64,000 nt of DNA from the NCBI GenBank assembly GCA_019115125.1, contig DXEG01000003.1, positions 1-64,000 on the forward strand, given 5' to 3'. The stretch comes from Candidatus Blautia faecipullorum (GTDB lineage Bacteria > Bacillota > Clostridia > Lachnospirales > Lachnospiraceae). Shown one piece after another: positions 8,720 to 16,623 of the stretch. Position 1 is the stretch's first letter. Every line of letters starts with the position of its first letter. A program made the translations under genes and the position numbers. The notes beneath the pieces were generated by a model. The model searched no databases and was not told where the DNA came from. It was given only the letters and a program-made list of their open reading frames with translations.

Positions 8720-9226
8720 ATTAGCAATTTAATGATTAACGAACAAATTAGAGACAAAGAGGTACGGTTGATCGGAGCGGACGGCTCGCAGCTTGGGATC
8801 ATGTCCGCGAGAGAAGCTATGTTCAAGGCTCAGGAAGCAGGATTGGATCTGGTAAAGATCGCGCCTCAGGCCAAACCTCCGGTTTGCAAGATCATTGATT
8901 ACGGCAAATACCGTTATGAGCTTTCCCGCAAGGAAAAGGAAGCAAAGAAAAAACAGAAAACGATTGACATTAAAGAGGTACGTCTTTCCCCAAATATTGA
9001 TACCAATGACTTGAAGACAAAAGTAAACGCCGCAAGGAAGTTTCTCAGCAAGGGCGACCGTGTGAAGGTTACTCTGCGTTTTCGAGGAAGAGAGATGGCT
9101 CATATGGCCAGCAGCAGGCATGTGCTTGACGATTTTGCCGAGCTTCTGGCAGATATCGCGGTCGTGGAGAAAGCTCCGAAGGTAGAAGGAAGAAGCATGA
9201 CCATGTTTCTCAGTGAAAAACGTTAA
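8720..9226 (+). CDS. infC: Translation initiation factor IF-3 (probable ATT start)
   Basis: IF-3 binds the 30S subunit, checks the start codon-initiator tRNA match and prevents subunit joining. The protein (168 aa) shows MINEQIRDKEVRLIG, the N-domain to linker region and the C-domain motif RFRGREMAH. The only well-placed ribosome site, TGGAGG (8705-8710), lies 9 nt before an in-frame ATT at 8720, which gives SNLMINEQIRD; ATG 8732 would be 21 nt away. A rare AUU start is the known basis of infC autoregulation in Escherichia coli. First gene of the operon with rpmI and rplT. Confidence 0.93.
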   Translation: MSNLMINEQIRDKEVRLIGADGSQLGIMSAREAMFKAQEAGLDLVKIAPQAKPPVCKIIDYGKYRYELSRKEKEAKKKQKTIDIKEVRLSPNIDTNDLKTKVNAARKFLSKGDRVKVTLRFRGREMAHMASSRHVLDDFAELLADIAVVEKAPKVEGRSMTMFLSEKR

Positions 9227-9310
9227 GCAGCTACTGCGGGCCGCGCACAGCACAGTCCGGCGGTAATGTGAAATACAAAACAGAACCATTGAATTAAGGA
9301 GGAAATAGAA

Positions 9311-9508
9311 ATGCCCAAGATTAAAACATGTAGAGCAGCAGCAAAGCGCTTCAAAAAGACAGGTACCGGAAAAATCATGAGAAATAAAGCTTACAAGAGC
9401 CATATCTTAACTAAGAAATCTCAGAAGAGAAAAAGAAATCTGAGAAAACCCACTGTTGTTGATTCTACAAACCTTAAGAATGTAAGGAAATCACTGCCTT
9501 ATTTATAA
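9311..9508 (+). CDS. rpmI: 50S ribosomal protein L35
   Basis: This small basic 65-aa protein of the large subunit begins [15 protein letters not shown] and has the family [18 protein letters not shown] segment. It lies 84 nt after infC behind AAGGAGGAAA, in the standard infC-rpmI-rplT order. Length is as expected. Confidence 0.97.
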   Translation: MPKIKTCRAAAKRFKKTGTGKIMRNKAYKSHILTKKSQKRKRNLRKPTVVDSTNLKNVRKSLPYL

Positions 9509-9548
9509 GAAACAGGAAGAGTAAAGACGAACAGGAGGAATTTGAGAA

Positions 9549-9905
9549 ATGGCAAGAATTAAAGGCGGATTAAACGCAAAGAAAAGACATAACCGTACAT
9601 TAAAACTGGCAAAGGGCTACAGAGGCGCCCGTTCCAAACAGTACAGAGTTGCGAAACAGTCTGTAATGAGAGCTCTCGCAAGCTCCTATGCAGGAAGAAA
9701 ACAGAAAAAACGTCAGTTCAGACAGCTCTGGATCGCTCGTATCAACGCTGCTGCAAGAATGAACGGATTATCTTACAGCAAAATGATGCACGGCCTGAAG
9801 GTTGCAAACATTGATATCAACAGAAAGATGCTTGCAGAGATGGCGGTAAACGATGCGGAGGGCTTCGCAGCACTGGCTGAGATCGCGAAAAAGGCAGCGG
9901 CATAA
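9549..9905 (+). CDS. rplT: 50S ribosomal protein L20
   Basis: L20 binds 23S rRNA early in 50S assembly and, in Firmicutes, represses its own operon. The 118-aa protein has the basic N-terminal extension ([19 protein letters not shown]) and the RNA-binding C-terminal domain with [20 protein letters not shown]. An ACAGGAGGA site precedes it. It is the last gene before a strong terminator. Confidence 0.97.
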   Translation: MARIKGGLNAKKRHNRTLKLAKGYRGARSKQYRVAKQSVMRALASSYAGRKQKKRQFRQLWIARINAAARMNGLSYSKMMHGLKVANIDINRKMLAEMAVNDAEGFAALAEIAKKAAA

Positions 9906-9929
9906 GAAAGACTTATGCCCTATGAGGAG

Positions 9930-9962
9930 CCGCGGCACCGGAATGGTCGCCGCGGTTTTTTT
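9930..9962 (+). terminator. Terminator after rplT
   Basis: CCGCGGC (9930-9936) pairs with GCCGCGG (9949-9955), followed by seven T residues. Confidence 0.9.
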
Positions 9963-9978
9963 GTTATAGATGGAAATA

Positions 9979-10021
9979 GTAATAGTTCAGCCCGTGCATC
10001 ACTGTATGTCTGAACTGTTAC
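9979..10021. repeat. Inverted-repeat element, copy B (short)
   Basis: GTAATAGTTCAGCC (9979-9992) pairs with GTCTGAACTGTTAC (10008-10021), with 12 of 14 positions complementary and a 15-nt loop that includes CACTGTAT, also found next to the right arm of copy A. It lies just before the transporter operon promoter. Confidence 0.7.
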
Positions 10022-10051
10022 GGAAAATATAAAATTTATATAAATTTCCAC

Positions 10052-10080
10052 TTGCATTAGAAAATACATGATGCTATAAT
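10052..10080 (+). promoter_or_regulatory. Promoter of the liv-type ABC transporter operon
   Basis: TTGCAT (10052-10057) and a perfect TATAAT (10075-10080) are separated by 17 bp. Transcription should start near 10087, leaving a leader of about 150 nt. Confidence 0.75.
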
Positions 10081-10086
10081 CAAATA

Positions 10087-10237
10087 CATTAAAGCATTAG
10101 CGAACGAAAGTCAGAGGGGAAAGCCAAAGCCGGCTGGGAATCCAGTGGGCTTTTTTAACCTTATTTACGGTAACTGCGAATATGGAGGGATTAGGCTCCT
10201 GTGACAGTCGTTAATTTTTTTAAGGAGGAGATTTGTT
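10087..10237 (+). promoter_or_regulatory. Leader with intrinsic terminator before the liv operon (candidate attenuator or riboswitch)
   Basis: AAGCC plus CTGG (10127-10137) pair with CCAG plus GGCTT (10142-10152) around a GAAT loop, followed by a run of T to 10156. The terminator lies inside the 5' leader, about 80 nt before the first gene. The segment upstream (AGCGAACGAAAGTCAGAGGG) may be the sensing part. Downstream, GGAG and CTCC (10183-10200) can pair. I do not recognise a known riboswitch or T-box. Confidence 0.55.
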
Positions 10238-11401
10238 ATGAGAAACTGGAAGAAAGCATTTGGCGTTACAGCGGCAGTTGCTATGGCTGCTGCGGCAATG
10301 GTGCCTGCTACTGTTTTTGCGGAAGAAGAGGAAACCTTTAAGATTGGCGTGATCGGACCAATGACCGGCGACTACGCGCAGTATGGTACGAATGTATACA
10401 ACGCAGCGGTGATCGCGGCGGAAGAGATCAACGCGAACGGCGGATTCAACGGATATCAGGTTGAGATTCTGGACGCCGGTGATGATATGGGTGATCCTGA
10501 GAAGGCTGTAAACGCATACAATGACCTTCTGGACAAGGGTATGCAGATGCTCTGCGGTACCGTAACTTCCGGAGCATGTATCGCAGTAGGAGCGGAAGCT
10601 GCGGAGAGCACCTTCCTGTTCACGCCTTCAGGTACAGCGGTAGACTGTATCACATCAGGCACCAATGAATTCCGTATGTGCTTTACGGATCCCATGCAGG
10701 GAACAAAATCCGCTCAGTTTATTTCTGAGCACGAGCTTGCTACAAAGGTAGCGGTTCTGTACGATTCCATGGCTGACTACAATGTTGGTATCCATGACTC
10801 TTTCGTAGAGGCTGCCGGCGAGTACGGACTGGAGGTTGTTGCGGACGAGGCTTACACCACAGACAGCAACACAGACTTCTCCGTACAGCTTTCCAAGATC
10901 AAAGACAGTGGAGCGGAGCTTCTGTTCCTTCCGAATTATTATTCTGACAACGCTCTGATCCTTCAGCAGGCTTCTGAGGCCGGCATGGATGATATTACCG
11001 TATTCGGCGTAGACGGTATGGATGGTATCCTCAGCGTGGAGAACTTTGATACTTCTCTGGCAGAGGGCGTTATGCTTCTGACTCCGTTCTCCGCGACAGG
11101 CGAGGACGAGGCTACTAAGAGCTTTGTAAAAGCATACAATGACGCGCACAACGGCGAAACACCAAACCAGTTTGCGGCGGACGCATATGATGTAATCTAT
11201 GCCATGAAGCTGGCGGCAGATGATGCGGCAATCACACCTGACATGTCAAATGAGGATATCAGCGCGGCAATGTCCGCGTCCATGCTGAACATCGAGCTTG
11301 ACGGTCTCACCGGAAAAGCAAAATGGACAGAAGACGGCGAATGTGATAAAGAGCCCAGAGCTTTCGTTATCCAGGACGGCGTTTATGTAGAGGTTGAATA
11401 A
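10238..11401 (+). CDS. livK: Branched-chain amino acid-type ABC transporter substrate-binding protein
   Basis: This periplasmic-binding-fold protein of the Leu/Ile/Val (Peripla_BP_6) class delivers a ligand to the LivHMGF transporter encoded just downstream. The 387-aa product has a signal peptide of about 28 residues ending ATVFA before EEEETF, then FKIGVIGPMTGDYAQYGTN and a Type I binding fold throughout. There is no cysteine at the cleavage region, so it lacks a lipobox, which is unusual for Gram-positive binding proteins. AAGGAGG precedes the start. The ligand may be branched-chain amino acids, but this family also binds urea, amides and aromatic compounds, so substrate is inferred from homology only. 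Confidence 0.9.
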   Translation: MRNWKKAFGVTAAVAMAAAAMVPATVFAEEEETFKIGVIGPMTGDYAQYGTNVYNAAVIAAEEINANGGFNGYQVEILDAGDDMGDPEKAVNAYNDLLDKGMQMLCGTVTSGACIAVGAEAAESTFLFTPSGTAVDCITSGTNEFRMCFTDPMQGTKSAQFISEHELATKVAVLYDSMADYNVGIHDSFVEAAGEYGLEVVADEAYTTDSNTDFSVQLSKIKDSGAELLFLPNYYSDNALILQQASEAGMDDITVFGVDGMDGILSVENFDTSLAEGVMLLTPFSATGEDEATKSFVKAYNDAHNGETPNQFAADAYDVIYAMKLAADDAAITPDMSNEDISAAMSASMLNIELDGLTGKAKWTEDGECDKEPRAFVIQDGVYVEVE

Positions 11402-11431
11402 TTAAAAGCGATTACTGCTGATTTTGGGGAC

Positions 11432-11466
11432 GGAGGACGGTTTCCTGTGATGAAGGACCGTCCTCC
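11432..11466 (+). terminator. Hairpin between livK and livH
   Basis: GGAGGACGGT (11432-11441) pairs perfectly with ACCGTCCTCC (11457-11466) around a 15-nt loop, followed only by TTCT. Such stems after a binding-protein gene often stabilise its mRNA or give partial termination, so the binding protein is made in excess. Confidence 0.65.
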
Positions 11467-11505
11467 TTCTCTATGCGGCGGCAAACTTACTTTAAGAGGT
11501 GCACT

Positions 11506-12390
11506 ATGAGTTTTATATCTTACTTAAAAGATGGAGTTAACCTGGGCAGCATCTACGCGATCATCGCTCTTGGCTATACGATGGTGTACGGTATTGCGAA
11601 GATGCTGAATTTCGCCCACGGCGATGTCATCATGGTAGGGGCTTTTGTAATTCTTACCGCGATTACCAAGGGGGGGATGTCCCCTGTTCTTGCTGTGTTG
11701 ATTTCTATCGTGTTCTGTACGGTTCTTGGCGTACTTATCGAAAAGGTGGCGTACCGTCCTTTGCGGAAAGCGTCCTCCAATCTGGCGGTGCTGATTACCG
11801 CCATTGGCGTCAGCTACCTTCTTCAGAATCTGGCGCTTCTGATTTTCGGGGCAGATGCCAAAAGCTTTGTATCTGTGATCAATGTGCCTTCTCTGGAGCT
11901 GTTCGGAGGACAGCTTGTGATCAAGGGAGTGACCATCGTGACGGTAGTGGTATGTATTATTATCATGGCCGGACTCACCTTCTTTGTTCAGAAGACGAAG
12001 CCGGGACGCGCCATGCAGGCGGTTTCGGAGGACCGGGACGCTGCCCAGCTTATGGGAGTTAATGTAAACGCTACGATTTCCCTGACCTTCGCGATCGGCT
12101 CCGGACTTGCGGCTATAGCGGGACTTCTGTTATGCTCCGCCTACCCGACTCTGACGCCCTATACAGGCGCGATGCCCGGTATTAAGGCTTTTGTCGCCGC
12201 GGTATTCGGCGGTATCGGCTCCATTCCGGGAGCTATGGTGGGAGGAATTCTCCTCGGCATTATTGAGATTTTCGGAAGAGCCTATATTTCTTCCCAGGTG
12301 GCGGATGCCATCGTATTTGGCGTGCTGATCATCGTCCTCCTTGTGAAACCGACCGGACTGTTTGGAAAGAACATTCAGGAGAAAGTGTAA
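11506..12390 (+). CDS. livH: Branched-chain amino acid-type ABC transporter permease LivH
   Basis: A 294-aa inner-membrane permease of the LivH class with about eight helices. It begins MSFISYLKDGVNLGSIYAI and has GYTMVYGIAKMLNFAHGD near residue 25 and the coupling-loop region GRAMQAVSEDRDAAQLMGVNV near residue 168. ATG 11506 follows AAGAGG by 6 nt; the upstream in-frame ATG at 11473 has no site. With LivM it forms the channel for the binding protein encoded before it. Confidence 0.93.
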   Translation: MSFISYLKDGVNLGSIYAIIALGYTMVYGIAKMLNFAHGDVIMVGAFVILTAITKGGMSPVLAVLISIVFCTVLGVLIEKVAYRPLRKASSNLAVLITAIGVSYLLQNLALLIFGADAKSFVSVINVPSLELFGGQLVIKGVTIVTVVVCIIIMAGLTFFVQKTKPGRAMQAVSEDRDAAQLMGVNVNATISLTFAIGSGLAAIAGLLLCSAYPTLTPYTGAMPGIKAFVAAVFGGIGSIPGAMVGGILLGIIEIFGRAYISSQVADAIVFGVLIIVLLVKPTGLFGKNIQEKV

Positions 12391-12400
12391 GGTGGCCGAA

Positions 12401-13474
12401 ATGAAAACGAAGATGAATAAAACGACAAAAAATAATTTTATTACTTATGGAATCGTGATCGCCATTTTCGTGGTAGTTCAGATTCTGTCTTCCACAGGAA
12501 ACCTGTCCAGGCTTCTTACAGGACTTCTTGTTCCGCTGTGCGTCTATGTGATCGCGGCGGTATCTCTGAACCTGGTGGTGGGCTTTTCAGGAGAGCTGAG
12601 CCTTGGACACGCGGGCTTTATGTGCGTGGGAGCTTATTCCAGCGCGCTGTTCTCTCATGTTGCCGCGGACGCGGTTCCCGCGGTGCCGAGATTTATTCTG
12701 GCTATACTGATCGGCGCCGCTGTGGCCGGCATCTGCGGAATCATCATTGGAATTCCGGTACTGAGGCTTCGTGGAGATTATCTTGCCATCGTTACGCTTG
12801 CTTTTGGAGAGATCATCAAAAACCTGATCAATATCCTGTATGTAGGCGTGGATGAACACGGTCTCCATGTGGCTACGAGCTCCGCGGGCATTAAGCTGGA
12901 AGCAGGCGGGAAACAGATCCTGAAAGGGGCTCTTGGTATATCAGGAACCTCCACTCTTTATAAGGATATTAAAGACTATTTCTTCCTTATTGGAATCATT
13001 CTGGTGCTGCTTACCTTATTCATTGTGCAGAATCTTGTTCATTCAAGAAGCGGACGGGCGATCATGTCCACCAGAGACAACCGGATCGCGGCCGAGTCTG
13101 TGGGAATCAACGTCACAAAGTATAAATTGCTGGCATTTACTGTTTCCGCGGCACTGGCAGGTGTTGCGGGCGTGCTTTACGCTCACAATCTCTCCATGCT
13201 GAAGGTATCCGTATTTGACTACAATATGTCTATTCTGATCCTGGTATATGTCGTGCTGGGCGGAATCGGAAGTCTCAGAGGCTCCATGATCGCGGCGATC
13301 ATTCTTTACGCCCTTCCGGAGCTGCTCCGTGGTTTTTCGAATTACCGTATGCTGATCTATGCCATCGTTCTGATTGTTATGATGCTCTTTAACTGGGCTC
13401 CGGCAGCCAGAAACTGGAGAAGCAGCGTGATGGAAAAAATCAGAGGCGGAAAAAGAAAAAAGGAGGCGGCTTGA
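12401..13474 (+). CDS. livM: Branched-chain amino acid-type ABC transporter permease LivM
   Basis: A 357-aa LivM-class permease, partner of LivH. Visible family features are LNLVVGFSGELSLGHAGFMCVGAY near residue 60, RLRGDYLAIVTLAFGEI near residue 123, and the EAA-like loop SGRAIMSTRDNRIAAESVGINV near residue 222. The C-terminus is basic (RGGKRKKEAA). ATG 12401 follows AAGGTGG 5 nt upstream and lies 10 nt after the livH stop; the open frame extends upstream into livH without a good site. Confidence 0.93.
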   Translation: MKTKMNKTTKNNFITYGIVIAIFVVVQILSSTGNLSRLLTGLLVPLCVYVIAAVSLNLVVGFSGELSLGHAGFMCVGAYSSALFSHVAADAVPAVPRFILAILIGAAVAGICGIIIGIPVLRLRGDYLAIVTLAFGEIIKNLINILYVGVDEHGLHVATSSAGIKLEAGGKQILKGALGISGTSTLYKDIKDYFFLIGIILVLLTLFIVQNLVHSRSGRAIMSTRDNRIAAESVGINVTKYKLLAFTVSAALAGVAGVLYAHNLSMLKVSVFDYNMSILILVYVVLGGIGSLRGSMIAAIILYALPELLRGFSNYRMLIYAIVLIVMMLFNWAPAARNWRSSVMEKIRGGKRKKEAA

Positions 13475-13475
13475 T

Positions 13476-14234
13476 ATGGCGATGCTGGAAGTAAATCATT
13501 TGTCTATTCAGTTCGGCGGTCTTCGCGCGGTTGACGGCTTTCATGTAAATATTGAAAAAGGAGAGCTCTACGGCCTGATCGGTCCTAACGGGGCCGGAAA
13601 AACTACGATCTTTAACCTTCTCACAGGCGTATACAAGCCTACGGAAGGGATTATTAAGCTGGACGGCCAGGATATCACCGGAAAAAATACGATCGATATC
13701 AATAAGGCGGGTGTTGCCCGTACATTCCAGAATATCCGTCTGTTTAAGGACATGCCGGTTCTGGACAACGTAAAAGTAGGTCTTCATAATCATCATCCTT
13801 ATTCTACACTGACGGGGATCCTCCGTCTGCCGAAATACTTCAAGGTAGAAAAAGAGATGAACGAGAGGGCAATGGAAATCCTCAAGGTGTTCGATCTGGA
13901 TAAAGAGGCGGATACTCTGGCGGGAAATCTTCCCTACGGCAAGCAGCGTAAGCTGGAAATCGCCCGCGCCCTTGCGACAGATCCCAAGCTTCTTCTTCTG
14001 GACGAGCCTGCGGCGGGCATGAATCCCAACGAGACCCAGGAGCTGATGGATACCATCCGTTTTGTGAGAGAACATTTCCAGATGACGATTCTTCTTATTG
14101 AACATGATATGAAACTGGTAGGCGGTATTTGTGAAAGACTGACGGTGCTGAATTTCGGGCAGGTTCTGGCCCAGGGAGAAACCTCGGCCGTGCTGAACGA
14201 TCCGGCAGTCATCACGGCGTATCTTGGAGAATAG
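13476..14234 (+). CDS. livG: ABC transporter ATP-binding protein LivG
   Basis: One of two ATPases powering the transporter. The 252-aa protein has Walker A GPNGAGKTT near residue 36, an LPYGKQRKLEIARAL signature region near residue 153 (LivG variants replace the canonical LSGGQ), Walker B LLLLDEPAAGMNP near residue 172 and the switch His in LLIEHDMKLV. AAGGAGG inside the livM end precedes ATG 13476, so the genes are closely coupled. Confidence 0.95.
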   Translation: MAMLEVNHLSIQFGGLRAVDGFHVNIEKGELYGLIGPNGAGKTTIFNLLTGVYKPTEGIIKLDGQDITGKNTIDINKAGVARTFQNIRLFKDMPVLDNVKVGLHNHHPYSTLTGILRLPKYFKVEKEMNERAMEILKVFDLDKEADTLAGNLPYGKQRKLEIARALATDPKLLLLDEPAAGMNPNETQELMDTIRFVREHFQMTILLIEHDMKLVGGICERLTVLNFGQVLAQGETSAVLNDPAVITAYLGE

Positions 14235-14247
14235 GAGGGACAGAACA

Positions 14248-14958
14248 ATGGCAATGTTGGAAGTAAAGGATCTCCAGGTCTATTATGGTGTGATTCAGGC
14301 CTTAAAGGGCATCTCCTTCGAGGTAAACCAGGGCGAGGTCATTGCTCTGATCGGCGCCAACGGCGCGGGAAAAACTACGACTCTGCAGACGCTTACCGGA
14401 ATTATCCCGGCCAAGGCAGGCAGTATCTCTTTCGAGGGACGGGATATCACGAAGGTACCGGCTCATAAAATCGTGGAGATGGGTATGGCTCATGTTCCCG
14501 AAGGGCGCCGTGTGTTTGCGGATATGACAGTCTATGAAAATCTGCTGATGGGAGCATATACACGGAAAGACAAAAATGAGATTGCCCAGAGTCTTGCGAA
14601 TGTATACAAAAGATTTCCCCGTCTGGAAGAACGTAAGGGCCAGAGGGCGGGAACTCTGTCCGGCGGCGAGCAGCAGATGCTTGCTATGGGGCGCGCGCTG
14701 ATGAGCAAGCCGAGGATTATCCTGATGGATGAGCCGTCCATGGGACTTTCTCCGATCTTTGTAAATGAAATCTTTGATATTATCAAAGAGGTCAGCGAAG
14801 GCGGCACAACCGTTCTTCTTGTGGAGCAGAACGCGAAAAAGGCTCTTTCTATTGCGGACAGGGCTTATGTACTGGAGACAGGAAATATTACCCTCAGCGG
14901 CAGGGCTGAAGATCTTCTGAACGACGAGTCTGTTCAGAAGGCATATCTGGGAGAATAA
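14248..14958 (+). CDS. livF: ABC transporter ATP-binding protein LivF
   Basis: The second ATPase, 236 aa. It shows Walker A GANGAGKTTTLQ near residue 35, AHVPEGRRVFADMTVYENL, the signature LSGGEQQMLAMGRAL near residue 136 and Walker B IILMDEPSMGLSP. AGGAGGG precedes ATG 14248. It ends the transporter operon proper; a hairpin without a U tract follows. Confidence 0.95.
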   Translation: MAMLEVKDLQVYYGVIQALKGISFEVNQGEVIALIGANGAGKTTTLQTLTGIIPAKAGSISFEGRDITKVPAHKIVEMGMAHVPEGRRVFADMTVYENLLMGAYTRKDKNEIAQSLANVYKRFPRLEERKGQRAGTLSGGEQQMLAMGRALMSKPRIILMDEPSMGLSPIFVNEIFDIIKEVSEGGTTVLLVEQNAKKALSIADRAYVLETGNITLSGRAEDLLNDESVQKAYLGE

Positions 14959-14967
14959 CAGAGTTTT

Positions 14968-14990
14968 CCGCAGATATGTCTTATCTGCGG
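14968..14990 (+). other. Hairpin without U tract between livF and the kinase-like gene
   Basis: CCGCAGAT (14968-14975) pairs with ATCTGCGG (14983-14990) around a 7-nt loop, followed by GGATGC rather than T residues. It probably affects mRNA processing or stability rather than termination, leaving the next gene in the operon. Confidence 0.5.
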
Positions 14991-15014
14991 GGATGCAGGC
15001 AAGGAGGATAGAAC

Positions 15015-15638
15015 ATGGAGAAAGTTGTAATTTCAATCGCAAGACAGTACGGGAGCGGCGGACGTACCGTCGGTGAGATGCTGGCGAAGAAAATGGGTAT
15101 TTCCTACTATGATAAACAGATCATCCGTATGGCTTCCGATGAAAGCGGAATCGATCTGAGCCTTTTCGGCAAAGTGGAGAACGGGGTAAAGGTGAAGCCG
15201 TCTCTGTTCAACAGAACCGGTCTTTATAAAGGAGACCTGCTTCAGCCGGACAGTCGTGAATTTATTTCGGATGAGAACCTTTTTAATTATCAGGCCAAGA
15301 TCGTCCATGATCTTGCGGAAAAGGAATCCTTTGTGATCGTGGGAAGATGTGTGAATTATGTGCTGAAGGACCGTCCGAATACCCTTCGCGTGTTTATCCA
15401 CGCGCCCTGGGAATACCGTGTGGAACAGGCTTCCCAGAAAATCGCGGGTTCCAGGGAGGATGTGGAGAAATTCCTTCTGAAGGATGACAAGAGAAAGAAA
15501 GATTATTATCGGAAATTTGCCGGCGGAGTATGGAACGACGCCACAAATTATGATCTGTGCCTGAACAGCAGCAAGCTCGGGTACGAGAAGTGTGTGGAGG
15601 CCATCGAAACACAGCTTGAAATTATGCTGAGAAAATAA
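15015..15638 (+). CDS. Cytidylate kinase-like family protein
   Basis: A 207-aa P-loop protein of the cytidylate-kinase-like family (Cytidylate_kin2). The N-terminus ISIARQYGSGGRTVGEMLAKKMGISYYDKQII replaces the classical Walker A with GSGGRTVG, and FVIVGRCVNYVL near residue 108 and a C-terminal basic region with KRKKDYYRKFAG follow. True CMP kinases (Cmk) are longer and are not this family. Substrate is unknown. It lies 56 nt after livF behind AAGGAGG and is probably cotranscribed, though the link to transport may be accidental. Confidence 0.8.
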   Translation: MEKVVISIARQYGSGGRTVGEMLAKKMGISYYDKQIIRMASDESGIDLSLFGKVENGVKVKPSLFNRTGLYKGDLLQPDSREFISDENLFNYQAKIVHDLAEKESFVIVGRCVNYVLKDRPNTLRVFIHAPWEYRVEQASQKIAGSREDVEKFLLKDDKRKKDYYRKFAGGVWNDATNYDLCLNSSKLGYEKCVEAIETQLEIMLRK

Positions 15639-15642
15639 AAAA

Positions 15643-15717
15643 GAATCTCGCTTAGCGGGATTCTCCGCTAATATAAAATACCGTTTGCTTTCGTAACAGA
15701 AGGCAGACGGTATTTTT
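15643..15717 (+). terminator. Two tandem terminator hairpins ending the liv operon
   Basis: First, GAATCTCGC (15643-15651) pairs with GCGGGATTC (15655-15663) around TTA. Second, AAATACCGT (15676-15684) pairs with ACGGTATTT (15707-15715) followed by TTATTA. The second has A and T tracts on both sides and is the stronger terminator. Confidence 0.8.
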
Positions 15718-15761
15718 ATTATAGGAAACTGTTCTCCCGCGGAAAGAATGAGAATTCTTTA

Positions 15762-15790
15762 TTATTTATTATCATTAGTGTTCATATACT
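15762..15790 (+). promoter_or_regulatory. Possible promoter of the deacetylase gene
   Basis: TATACT (15785-15790) lies in TTCATATACTG, with a weak TTATTT 17 bp upstream. Nearly the same -10 block (CTCATATACTG) occurs before the next gene at 16671-16680. The poor -35 suggests an activator or an alternative sigma factor. Confidence 0.4.
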
Positions 15791-15828
15791 GTGGAGAAGA
15801 AAGAGGCAGCTAAGAAAATGAATTTTAG

Positions 15829-15921
15829 ACTGCGGCGCAAAAGCGGGAGCTGAAAAGTTTGGAAGTAAACTTCCAAATCTACCATTATTGGCGCAGTCAA
15901 TGCGTCATGAAGGAGGTAATT
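15829..15921 (+). promoter_or_regulatory. Conserved two-hairpin 5'-UTR element, copy 1
   Basis: TTTGGAAGTAAACTTCCAAA (15858-15877) is a near-perfect palindrome. It is followed by TCTACC and a second hairpin TGGCGCA-GTCAA-TGCGTCA, then AAGGAGG. The same order of elements occurs before the DUF1836 gene (minus strand, 26821-26883), with 44 and 43 nt respectively between palindrome and ATG. It could be a protein operator, a structured RNA, or both. Confidence 0.75.
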
Positions 15922-16623
15922 ATGAAAAAAAGGCTTGGAATCGTGCTGGCGGCAGCGGCCCTGATTCTGGCATTATTTGAGACTGCGGGCGAAAAGCGGA
16001 TAAAAGAGGCGGCGGCAGGAATGAGAAAAATTCTGAGCACGGAGAAGACTGCTGGGGAGGAGAAGGACGCCCCGGTTGTGGCGCTGACCTTTGACGACGG
16101 TCCCAGCGCCCGGTACACTTCCCGGCTTCTGGACGGGCTTAAGAAAAGGGATGTAAAGGCCTCATTTTTTCTTTTAGGAAAAAATCTTGAGGGGAATGAG
16201 GAGGTGGTCAGAAGAATGCACAGGGAGGGACACCTGATCGGTAATCATACATATAATCATGTGCAGCTGAGCAGCCTTTCGGAGACTAAGGCCAGAGAGG
16301 AAATCCTGAAAACCAATAATGCCATCTATGAAATTACAGGCGCCTATCCACAGTATATGCGTCCTCCCTTCGGGGCCTGGAAGAAGAACCTGGAGCTTTG
16401 CGTGGAAATGCTGCCGGTGTTCTGGAACATTGACACTATGGACTGGAAAACGCAGGACGTCCCGGCGATTCTCAAAATTGCGCTTACACAGGCGGAGGAC
16501 GGATCGATCATTCTTATGCATGACGAATATGAGACAAGTGTGGAGGCAGCCCTGGCCATTGTTGACCGGCTTCAGGAAAAAGGCTACCGGTTTGTGACAG
16601 TAGATTATCTGATCACTCCTTAG
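15922..16623 (+). CDS. Polysaccharide deacetylase (NodB domain), membrane-anchored
   Basis: A 233-aa carbohydrate esterase 4 protein, probably removing N-acetyl groups from peptidoglycan or another wall polymer. The N-terminus MKKRLGIVLAAAALILALF is a signal anchor. NodB motifs are complete: TFDDGPS, GNHTYNH with the metal-binding histidines, RPPFGAW, DTMDW and ILMHD. ATG 15922 follows AAGGAGGT by 6 nt; the upstream in-frame ATG at 15859 falls inside the regulatory element and is rejected. The gene is monocistronic or leads into the PepSY gene. Its leader shares a two-hairpin element with the DUF1836 gene, suggesting common control. Confidence 0.92.
   Translation: MKKRLGIVLAAAALILALFETAGEKRIKEAAAGMRKILSTEKTAGEEKDAPVVALTFDDGPSARYTSRLLDGLKKRDVKASFFLLGKNLEGNEEVVRRMHREGHLIGNHTYNHVQLSSLSETKAREEILKTNNAIYEITGAYPQYMRPPFGAWKKNLELCVEMLPVFWNIDTMDWKTQDVPAILKIALTQAEDGSIILMHDEYETSVEAALAIVDRLQEKGYRFVTVDYLITP

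Noticed and set aside
10181-10213. 10-codon leader peptide in the liv leader
   Set aside because: No ribosome site and no run of Leu, Ile or Val codons, so translational attenuation of the classical type is not supported.
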